Source: Lepidodermella squamata (lineage: Eukaryota > Gastrotricha). From it: DNA of 64,000 nt. A program made the translations under genes and the position numbers. Below the pieces are notes generated by a model, which searched no databases, was not told where the DNA came from, and saw only the letters and a list, made by a program, of their open reading frames with translations. The DNA lies in NCBI GenBank assembly GCA_047495785.1, contig JBLDXI010000009.1, positions 2,542,001 through 2,606,000 of the forward strand. Direction: 5' to 3'. The stretch's first letter is position 1. Each line of letters begins with the position of its first letter. Shown one piece after another: positions 45,601-54,023 of the stretch.

Positions 45601-47182
45601 CTCATCTTGCAACTTTTAGCGGTGTTTTATTTTAATAACACAGACAACAAACACGATGAATAGGCCGACGATACCGGTAGTTATATACTCACGCCTAATG
45701 GAACAGGCGCGCCGATGCTCAAGAGTTATCCGCGGCCGAAAATCACGTTCCGCGCCCCGCAAATGGCGCGCATTCATAAAATATGATCATGATCATCATC
45801 ATAAATCTCGTGTCTCGTTAGTGTTACATTACGCTTTAATACTCAGCAGCGGCATGTCGATGCTTGGCGCATCACGATCGAAGCGCGCGGCGTGTCTTTT
45901 CGGCCGCAATTTGCCATCAATTATTGCCCCTTGTTCGCATCGCATGTGTTGCTGTTGTTGTGTAATTTTGATGTTTTGCCTTGCTCCTTTATTTATTAGC
46001 CGCCTCTGTGCTCCGCGCCACTGTATCAAGGAAGCATCAAACGATGATGCCAGGGTACAAATATGCTGATACGCCATCGACACCCATTAACAACACAGGT
46101 GGGCTGTATATTGATGAATAATGACGGCTGGTTGGTTGGTATAACATCATATTAATTGCAAATACATGAATCATACACTTGAGTTGACCTGATTAGGAAA
46201 ATCGACAATCGACCTTATTGAGTTTACTTGGCTAAATTTAAGGGTTTATCGAATTAAAATAAGGTCAAATCATTACCTAATAAGGTTATAAAGATATTGG
46301 TTGAAAAAAATGAAATACAAAATAAAAAAATATTGATATGTTTCTCGATTTTTGACAGTCTTCCGGAGTCGAGAAGTTTGATTTGAACGACGACCAGCTA
46401 CCGAGTCCCCGCTATGACTTTCGAGTTCTCAGTATAGCAAGAAGTAAGAGATGAAGAGAAAAAAACCATTTTTCTTAAGGTTTCACCGAAAAATATTCTG
46501 CAGTTTGTACCATATAATAAGGATTCGCCGAAATTTGCGCCAATTGAACATAACATTTGCGCAGTTTTTAGCGCAGTTGTCGTTTGCGCAAATGTCGCCA
46601 TACGCATACGTTAATAAGTGGCGCAATCAACGGAAAGCACGGATTAATTTGAAGTCTCTCAAAGTTTGAAAGGAGAGAGGCGGTCTATCGCATGACCAGA
46701 GCTTGACCAAATGACTCAAATGACCAAATGACTCCGGAGTCAGCCCGTGGACCACACTGAACAAATTGATGTAAAAACCACTGCGGAACCCTTTTTATAT
46801 TTTTCCGTAGTTTGAAATTTTGTTTTATAAATAATTCGAAGATATGAACCCCTGTTAATTATTAAAATCAGGTCGTTTCTTAAAAATCAGTCCTCACGCA
46901 AAGCCGGCGTCACTATGTTTGCGACGTTTTCTCAAATACCTCGAAATTCTAAGATAAGCATGATAAATAAACACTATCCACAGGCAAAATGCGACTCCTG
47001 AAATTGGTTAAGAGATGAATAATTAGCTTTAAAATTTTTATTCATCTTCTCATTCATCACTCGACTAACATTCTAATATCACCGATCAAGCATCCTCACG
47101 AGTGGAATGAGCACGCGCCTGTTATCTTTAAAGTTCGGCTCAAGCAGTCTTGACCTTGACCTTCGAGCCGTACAGATCAGCC
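42634..47182. other. long non-coding upstream region of ems/EMX
   Basis: About 4.5 kb without a recognisable exon; the short open frames look like chance in low-complexity sequence. GCGCGC, CGCGC and TAATAA words abound, unlike the P450 region. A palindromic double CCAAT site lies at 43195-43239. Probably promoter and enhancer DNA of the homeobox gene. Confidence 0.5.
43195..43239. promoter_or_regulatory. palindromic double CCAAT (NF-Y-like) element
   Basis: ATTGGC (43206-43211) and GCCAAT (43221-43226) face each other, flanked on both sides by GCGCGC tracts, so the whole forms an imperfect inverted repeat. It lies about 570-600 bases upstream of the ems start codon. CCAAT boxes are bound by NF-Y; use here is inferred. 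Confidence 0.45.
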
Positions 47183-47658
47183 TCAGCGCTCAGCCTCCTT
47201 GGGGTTGCCTTGAAGGTGCTTGGGATTGCGAACGTTTTTGGACATGGATCCGCGCTCAGCCTCCTTGGGGTTGCCTTGAAGGTGCTTGGGATTGCGAACG
47301 TTTTTGGACATGGATCCGCGCTCAGCCTCCTTGGGGCTGCCTTGAAGGTGCTTGGGATTGCGAACGTTTTTGGACATGGATCCGCGCTCAGCCTCCTTGG
47401 GGCTGCCTTGAAGGTGCTTGGGATTGCGAACGTTTTTGGACATGGATCCGCGCTCAGCCTCCTTGGGGCTGCCTTGAAGGTGCTTGGGATTGCGAACGTT
47501 TTTAGACATGGATCCGCGCTCAGCCTCCTTGGGGTTGCCTTGCTCAGCGTATACAGCGACAACAGCCTGTTAGAACATAAAAACAGTTAACATTTCATAT
47601 ATATTGTGGTATATTGTAGACGAACCGCTAGAAATATAACAATCAGCAATTTGTTCAT
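47183..47658 (-). CDS. secreted protein of five 22-residue repeats
   Basis: Exons 47658-47626 and 47566-47183, 138 residues. The signal peptide (MNKLLIVIFLAAVVAVYA) spans the intron. The mature part is five near-identical 22-residue units, each containing PKEAER, then GSMSKNVRNPKHLQ, followed by a partial unit ending PKEAER before the stop. Units differ only at Ser/Asn after HLQG and in a few silent bases. There are no Cys and no dibasic sites, only single Arg and Lys. It might be a multi-copy peptide precursor or a repetitive structural protein. I do not recognise the family. The donor is GCG^GTTCGT. The 66-bp unit keeps every frame open, so overlapping antisense frames are artefacts. Confidence 0.75.
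47186..47539. repeat. tandem array of a 66-bp unit, 5.4 copies
   Basis: Units contain CTCAGCCTCCTTGGGG and TGCTTGGGATTGCGAACG on the plus strand, repeating every 66 bases with about 1-2 differences. The array is coding on the minus strand and looks recently expanded. Confidence 0.95.
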
Positions 47659-47740
47659 TGCGGGAGGGAAAAAGTCGAGTCGAACCGGGAAATGTTTTCG
47701 CGTTAGAGCAAAAAGTGAAATTCGACGGAGACTCTACCGT

Positions 47741-47748
47741 CTCTTATA
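47741..47748 (-). promoter_or_regulatory. TATA-like box, repeat-protein gene
   Basis: TATAAGAG on the minus strand, 83 bases upstream of the ATG at 47658, similar to the spacing in the Lys/Gly-rich genes. Confidence 0.5.
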
Positions 47749-48179
47749 GCCTGCTAACCGGCAGGCACCTGTGCACATTTTATTTTCGCAGAGTTCTTGT
47801 GTTGGAAGTGGAGAAATTTAGCGGCGCAGTATGGTAGTGTGGTCAATGGGGAATTGCTTTGGGCATGCCGTTTGGCTTTTTGAACTAGGTTCGAATTTGA
47901 ACAGCCGCCTAGCCATAAGAATGGCAATAATAAGCGAAGCAATAATAATTTCAACTCGCGGGCAATGTGAGCACGTTTTCGAGTTGTTTCGTAGTTAGAA
48001 AGCGATATTTGAGTAGAAGAGCACTAAATTATACTACACTAAAACGAGCTTATTCTATCAACTTGACAAAAAAATAAACTCTTGGTCAAGACCATATAAT
48101 TTTTCGGTCCAGCCATATCAAACTCAGTTTTGATTAAATTTCTGATTTTTGAATATTACATATTTTTTGAAATTTACAG

Positions 48180-48321
48180 CGTTATTGTCATGGTGGTTGG
48201 CGCCGGTCGAGGTCTATTGGTCACCACTACACTCCGCGCCGCCCGCAAAACCAAATGCCTCGTGAAAGTTTACGCGGTCGAGAAGAACCCGAACGCGATC
48301 GTGACGCTGCGTCACCGAGTG
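48180..48321 (+). pseudogene. orphan exon of PRMT5-type arginine methyltransferase
   Basis: Preceded by a splice-acceptor-like AATTTACAG. The frame reads [20 protein letters not shown], and after a few residues [16 protein letters not shown]. This matches the SAM-binding motif I and following strand of PRMT5 ([23 protein letters not shown]), with Leu where the family has Pro. No other PRMT5 exon is visible on either side, and the sequence turns unrelated after about 48320. I read it as a duplicated or left-over exon and not a working gene. Confidence 0.65.
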
Positions 48322-48346
48322 TTCACAGGGTGCGAAGTACAGGGGT

Positions 48347-48370
48347 GCTGGGGTGTCGCGACACCCCAGC
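48347..48370. repeat. 24-bp perfect palindrome
   Basis: GCTGGGGTGTCG followed directly by its exact reverse complement. GC-rich in an AT-rich setting, just 3' of the PRMT5-like fragment. Confidence 0.75.
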
Positions 48371-49087
48371 TCCGGGGCTCTAACCAGATCAAGGCTGAAA
48401 AAACCACAGGGGGGACCCTTTGGTTTCTTCGGCTGGGTCCTAGAATCCACGATCTTGAGTTTGAACTCCACTTTATTAAAGCATATTACGAAAAAATGTG
48501 TCATCAAACATAAATTTATAGAAATTTATGGCTTACTTGACTTGGATAATAATTATTAGGATTTTATTATTGGGTGTGACTTTTTTCTCACTTGGAACAA
48601 AGTTTCACTGAATTTTAGCGAATGCGACTTCAAAAAAGGACTCGGTGACCCTGAATATCAGGTTATTCCGAAGTCGATGTTCATTCGGTAAAGGGTTATT
48701 TGGATTGGGAATAGTTTCGAGCGATAAACGCCACACATCAATACCCGAGATTGCACAGGTTATGATTTTTAGATTTTTAGCTTTCAAGATATACGCCATT
48801 CGGAAGCTGGTAGGACGGGAAATTCGTGCAAAAACCCTGTGTTATTCTTGTTCGACGTTGCGAAACCAACGCAGTAAAGATCTGTCCCGTCTCCATTATT
48901 ACAACGCGTTAATGCATGGGCGTAGAAAATTCGAATTAAACCGGTTTTCTCATTATATCGATCGAGGATGTTCGCTAATCATTGTCAATGCGAATGTCAG
49001 ATGCGGCCAAAATCTAAATAATGAGTTGGAACTCATTATTTTGAATTATTCCAATTAAAACCGCAATTAGAAGACCAAGAATCATGG

Positions 49088-49094
49088 TATAAAA
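49088..49094 (+). promoter_or_regulatory. TATA box, Lys/Gly-rich copy 4
   Basis: TATAAAA, 85 bases before the ATG at 49179, in the context CATGGTATAAAAGCAGCG with TTCCAATTAAAACCG upstream, as in the other three copies. Confidence 0.75.
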
Positions 49095-49178
49095 GCAGCG
49101 GCAGCTAAGTTCGAAATCATCAACCATCTCTCGCTCCAAACTAATAATTTTTCTTCAACCAATTCTCCTTCAATAACA

Positions 49179-49692
49179 ATGCGTGCTTTCCTCGCTATTG
49201 CTGTTGTCGTCTTGCTCGGACTTGGTATTTCCTAAGCTTTATTGTAACCTAACGCTCTACATTCTCCAAACTGTTTCAGCCTACTCCGAGGCTAAGGTCT
49301 GGAATGTCGAATCGAAAGAAATGCACCGCCACTACGAGAAGAAGGTCAGCGCCTCGGCGAGCCGATCCTACGAGAACAAGCGCGGCTTCAGCAAGAAGTT
49401 CGCCCCGAAGAAGTTCCACGGCGGCAAGAAGTTCGGCGGCCGCAAGATGAACAAGCGCCGCGGATCCTACTCCAAGTCGGTCTCCAAGTCTGTTTCGTAC
49501 TCCAAGTCGGTCTCGTTCTCCGGCAACCGCTGGGGCAAGAACAAGCGCTTCGGCGGTCGCAAGTTCGGCAAGCACGGCAAGAACTTCGGCTACGGCCGCA
49601 AGGGCGGCAAGTTCGGCCACGGCAAGTTCGGCGGTCGCAAGGCCAACAAGGGCTCGTACTCCGTCAGCAAGTCGGTCAGCGTCTCCAACTAA
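49179..49692 (+). CDS. secreted Lys/Gly/Ser-rich basic protein, copy 4
   Basis: Exons 49179-49224 and 49280-49692, 152 residues, in the opposite orientation to the other three copies. Signal peptide MRAFLAIAVVVLLGLG. The mature part has HRHYEKKVSASASRSYENKR, the KFGGRK and SKSVS repeats, and the C-terminus SYSVSKSVSVSN. The donor is GTATTT instead of GTAAGA. AATAAA lies near 49735. Closest to copy 3. Function is unknown. Confidence 0.85.
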
Positions 49693-50392
49693 AAGAAAAA
49701 CCTCAAAACGCTATAAATTATAATAATTGAACCAATAAAATATTGTGAAATCGATTTTTGTGAATAAAATCAAGATGAATTACCTTACTGCCCGAATCGT
49801 TGATGGGCGTGTGCTTTATTTTTTCAAACCAAGTCGAAACCCCGTCTTATATTTGAGGCCCGACATTTATTATTTCGAACCCTTCTCACTATACAACGCT
49901 TACAGTCGTCAGTCGCTTCTGAATCGGCCTCTAAGAAGATCGGCATATGCGCGGTTTTTAACCGAGGAGAAGGCGATGATGATGACGTAGTAGAATTCAA
50001 ATTCAAATTAAACACTTTTGAAATTCATCAATAAATCATGAAATGATGATATACGCGTGACGACCTGACCATTATTGAGGCCTGACCTTTATTTATCTGT
50101 TCTACTTTGATCTACCCAGCTTTTTCGCAAAAATAAGTGAAGACGTGCTTCAGTTCGAAATCCGTTATGTAATTGATACGACCCGTTTCTCTGATTTTTA
50201 CTAAGGGAAACGGCTTTAATAAAGTAAAAAATCTTAATAACTTAATCAATATTTAAATGCTACAACTTTTCAATGCGCAGGGTGCAGAAGAGGTTCTCGT
50301 AAACATTTTAGCTTAATTAGCACAATTTTTGTCGGGTATGACATACATTCACACTTCAAGACAAATCACTCTCAAAAAATTAGGAAATTGAA
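49693..50392. other. spacer upstream of receptor 1
   Basis: Contains the 3' flank of Lys/Gly-rich copy 4 and presumably the promoter of receptor 1. No exon is recognised. Confidence 0.45.
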
Positions 50393-52720
50393 ATGAAGTT
50401 CACGTTCATTTTTTTCGCGATTAGACTGAACCTATTGAACCCTGTTAATCCAAAGCCATATCGCCTTAGATTATTGGTTCTGACGCCGATTTACGGCTTC
50501 GACCTGACGCAAGCTCAGTCAACCGACCTTTTCGTCCACGAGTTCGCCAGCTGGATCAACAACAGAACTGACATACTGCCTGATTATCATCTAGAAATCG
50601 ACACTAGGGATGAGTTTCTGGGATATGACTCTGTTAACCAATTAATCGCCTTCAGACGTGACGAGGACCCAAGCCAAACCTATCAAGCCCCGATAATTAC
50701 TGGTGTTACTCTGTCGACGAGTTGCAAATCGCTCGGATCTGTTTTGCCTCACATGCATGCTGTCGCTGTAGCAGTGGTTTGCCAATCTCCAATATTCAGC
50801 GACCATAGTACCTACCCTAACTTATATCTATCTTCAAATACTGGAAAAACATCTGCGATCGCATTGCTTCATTTCATGAGAAATGTCGGGAAATGGAATA
50901 AGTTTGGAATTCTTGGCCAGGTTGGTTATATTTTCGACACAACAATGGGATTCTTTATGTATGAAAAAGCTACTGCTAACAACTTTTCGATCCCTTGGTT
51001 TCATTTCGCAACGGAAATCGGCAATGAAGTGATAACTGCCTTTAATGAATCTGGAGTTAGAATACTGCTCCTAACTCTTACGAGTCAAAATTCAATTGCA
51101 AAATTCTTTTGCGAAACATACAAAATGGGAATTACGGGCCCGAGATACGTTTTTCTGGTTCTATCGGCGGTTTTCACGCTGAACCCCGATTCGAAATGCT
51201 CACCTGAAGAAATGGCACTTCAATTACGCCAGACCTTCGCCTTTGGCTACATGTCTACACCTGACAATTTTTCGCGGCTAACTGAACTTGGATACACGCC
51301 TCAATTTCTTGTGGAAACAATGACGAGGCTGAATAATTCAACTAGCGACTATTTGAACGTATTCGACTCGCACGATGCTCTACTTCGAGTTGTTCTGGCC
51401 TTGAATGAAACGGAAAGGCGGCTGAACCTTTATCACAACTTGACTCTACGTGACTACAAGTCCTACCCGGAAGTTGTGATGAAAGAGGCGAATTATTCAG
51501 TATTTCATTCCAAGGTAACCGGCAGCCGGGTTGGGTTGACTTCATATGGCTCAAGGGGCCAGTTTATCGGCGATGTTCAAGCTATTTCCCAATGGTCACC
51601 GAAGCGAGGTATGCAGAACATAGTTTTGATTAGGCGGAAACCTAATAGTTCAGACGATTCAGACGAGTTCGAGCTTCGAAGCTATGGATCTGATGTTGTC
51701 AGACAGCCGGAATGGATATCTTCACAAGTTCCTAATGACAGCTCAACCGTTATTGTTAGGTTCTACAGATATCCGATCGCTGCGACTGGATTTATTCGGT
51801 TCTTAGTAACATCAGCTAGCCTAATCCAAATAGCAGGAATTATCGGCATTTTAACGAAAAAATTACGAATTACAGCTTTTCGAAGTTCGAAAATTCTCGC
51901 GATTCTCGGGTGCGTTATTCTGAACGCATCCTCGGCTTTTTTTATGATTGATCGAGAGGATAAATTTGTTTATTACGCTAAAGCCTCGGTAGCTGTTTTA
52001 CTGTTGGGATGCAGCATTCTGTTGTCATCGACCCTTTTGCGCGTAATACTCATTTATTATTCGATCCAAGCGAGAAATGTCCAGTTGAAGAGAAAACGAG
52101 CCAAGGCTGATAGGCTGAGCATGTACCGTTCATCTGCTTCTTCAAGAGCAGCAGTCGATCGAAACCATAGAATCACGAGTTTAGGTCGGGATGTTCTTTC
52201 CGGAATCGATTTCAAGGTTGTTAAGGCTACATTGGCTATTGCAACGATTGATTTTTCGATTTTGGTCGCTGTCTTCATTTTCACTGACATAAAATGCGAC
52301 GATATATTGCTCCACACTGATTTATCTGAGGGAGTTGATGAAATGGTGGAAATTTGGGCTGTCGACTGTTTTATAAGTGATAACTCTTACACGCCGAGCT
52401 GGTCGATGATGGGCCTTATCTTGAGCGAGTTGTTGCTCCTTGTCCTCGGTGCCTTGACGAGCCTGTCTATCATGAAGCAGATGAAGGTGAAAATTGTTGA
52501 ATTTTCGGCAATGAGTGCTACTGTTGTGGCTGCTGCTACGTTGTTACCAGCTGCGGCGGCTATAATCCTGGCTACGTCGCGCAATGCTTTAGTCCAACAA
52601 GCAGCTTTCGCATTTCTGTCAGTCATTTTTTCGATTGTAATGAGCGTTGCCGTTCTATTTCCTAGTTTGAAGGACAATGTTAGGGTGCAAAATTCAAGAC
52701 GTTTTAAACGAACTCGATAG
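50393..52720 (+). CDS. GABA-B-like class C seven-helix receptor 1, intronless
   Basis: Single exon of 775 residues. After a hydrophobic N-terminus the extracellular part (about 25-455) resembles the periplasmic-binding-like ligand domain of class C receptors: GKTSAIALLHFMRNVGKWNK, and GITGPRYVFLV like the GABA-B GPKYVWF region. It has many NxS/T sites. Seven hydrophobic helices follow from about 462 to 760, the first starting GFIRFLVTSASLIQIAGI. No cysteine-rich linker separates the parts, as in GABA-B-type and unlike mGluR-type receptors. The ligand is unknown. Tandem with receptor 2. AATAAA at about 52795. Confidence 0.8.
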   Translation: MKFTFIFFAIRLNLLNPVNPKPYRLRLLVLTPIYGFDLTQAQSTDLFVHEFASWINNRTDILPDYHLEIDTRDEFLGYDSVNQLIAFRRDEDPSQTYQAPIITGVTLSTSCKSLGSVLPHMHAVAVAVVCQSPIFSDHSTYPNLYLSSNTGKTSAIALLHFMRNVGKWNKFGILGQVGYIFDTTMGFFMYEKATANNFSIPWFHFATEIGNEVITAFNESGVRILLLTLTSQNSIAKFFCETYKMGITGPRYVFLVLSAVFTLNPDSKCSPEEMALQLRQTFAFGYMSTPDNFSRLTELGYTPQFLVETMTRLNNSTSDYLNVFDSHDALLRVVLALNETERRLNLYHNLTLRDYKSYPEVVMKEANYSVFHSKVTGSRVGLTSYGSRGQFIGDVQAISQWSPKRGMQNIVLIRRKPNSSDDSDEFELRSYGSDVVRQPEWISSQVPNDSSTVIVRFYRYPIAATGFIRFLVTSASLIQIAGIIGILTKKLRITAFRSSKILAILGCVILNASSAFFMIDREDKFVYYAKASVAVLLLGCSILLSSTLLRVILIYYSIQARNVQLKRKRAKADRLSMYRSSASSRAAVDRNHRITSLGRDVLSGIDFKVVKATLAIATIDFSILVAVFIFTDIKCDDILLHTDLSEGVDEMVEIWAVDCFISDNSYTPSWSMMGLILSELLLLVLGALTSLSIMKQMKVKIVEFSAMSATVVAAATLLPAAAAIILATSRNALVQQAAFAFLSVIFSIVMSVAVLFPSLKDNVRVQNSRRFKRTR

Positions 52721-53280
52721 TTCGTGAAACTTGATGGAACATCAGTTTCGAATTTCTACTAGTTCTATTCCAAATTTTAGTGGAATAATTTTTCAATAAA
52801 TTAGTTTTAATTGTGCCGTAAAAAAGCTCTTGTTAAAACCCTTCTTTTTCGTGTCCGAAAAATTTAGGAAAAATTATAAAAAATAATTACATTTCAGAAT
52901 ATACATAATGTAATTTTGGACAATATATATATTTTATTGTTATAAACAACAAAAGCCCGCTGTTATTTATAAATAACAGTTGCCATAACGACACTGGAGT
53001 GACTAGAATTTCTTTGGATATGTGTTTTAAGGTTAAGGATTATTTCATTTAACGGGTTCGTAGAGGAAAGAATTAATCATCTTGCTGCTGCGATAGGCTA
53101 TTTCCGAAAGGATTCGATGGATGGTCGGTCTGCCGATTCCTAAATTGCGCAATGCGTCCACTGCCGGCTTGCAAATCGAGGCGCGAGATCCGAAATATAA
53201 CCCCAGGACGGTTATCTTTTTCAGCTGGAATTAGGAATTTGAACCAATTTTTTGACATTAAGCCCACTGGGGGAATCCTC

Positions 53281-53560
53281 CATCCTTTAACCACGATTTT
53301 ACAGAAAAATTAGAAATTTACCGGAGAAAGCCCTGAAAACCCCGATGTTAACTGGTTCGGTAATTTTCGGTTTTTACCTGGTTGACACAAATTTCTTCGG
53401 AATTTTTTAATCTCATTCACAGGAGACATACTTGATCAGTATTCTTATGGCATTTTAGATTTATCTAAAAATTTTCTTGTCATGAGATAATGACTTCCCC
53501 TTTCATTTTGGAGTTTCTGATTCCTTTTCCGTGCATTCCTTTTGTTTGCGTTACTTATGT
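53281..53560. repeat. dispersed repeat, partner at 36011-36275
   Basis: Same block order as 36011-36275, with small insertions and substitutions. Confidence 0.65.
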
Positions 53561-53611
53561 AAGATGTTGCCCATTCTCAAGATAGGATCAAGATAGGTAA
53601 TGAAATAATTT

Positions 53612-53624
53612 TGACCTTTGACCT
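53612..53624 (-). promoter_or_regulatory. DR1 nuclear-receptor element
   Basis: The minus strand reads AGGTCAAAGGTCA, the consensus direct repeat with one-base spacing bound by RXR/HNF4/COUP-TF-type receptors. Another TTTGACCT lies 10 bases further on. Location upstream of receptor 2 makes a role possible but unproven. Confidence 0.45.
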
Positions 53625-54023
53625 TTGAAAACTTTGACCTCTCCTGAACCGGATTCTAGGCGACTATATTTTAATTTTTCACCTGTTGATCGCGATAGCA
53701 GTTGCGAATAACCCATTTTTTTATTTCAAAATTTGCTGACGGTCCCTAATATTTTGACCTAATAAAATGATTATTCATGTGCTCTCCTTTGTCCTCGCTT
53801 TTCAGTTCAAAGCAAATTTTAATTGAAGGCGCGTGCTTCCACCACGCTATATTGTGGAATGATGAATCTTGACTCCTGGCTGCACGTCTTAAACTTAAGG
53901 ATCAATGCTGCGAAAAACTTGTCTTCGATATACAAAGCGAGATAGCTAATTATACAACAACCTTAGCTCTTAGTCGCAGTTGACATAATTTTTCCAACCA
54001 AAATTTCAATCGCTAAAAATAAA

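Larger units (their letters stand above)
47749..49087. other. intergenic with orphan PRMT5 exon
   Basis: Apart from the PRMT5-like exon (48180-48321) and a perfect palindrome (48347-48370), no feature is recognised. The last 60 bases are the conserved upstream part of Lys/Gly-rich copy 4. Confidence 0.45.
52721..54023. other. spacer between the receptor genes
   Basis: Holds a dispersed repeat (53281-53560) and a perfect DR1-type nuclear-receptor site (53612-53624) about 400 bases upstream of receptor 2. No exon is recognised. Confidence 0.5.

Noticed and set aside
45656-46069. 137-codon plus-strand frame
   Set aside because: Cys-run and Arg-rich composition from CG-rich DNA; no domain and antisense frame equally open.
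47107-47590. Other open frames across the 66-bp repeat array on both strands
   Set aside because: A unit of 66 bases keeps all frames open. Only the minus-strand frame joins a signal-peptide exon and ends at a stop after a partial unit.
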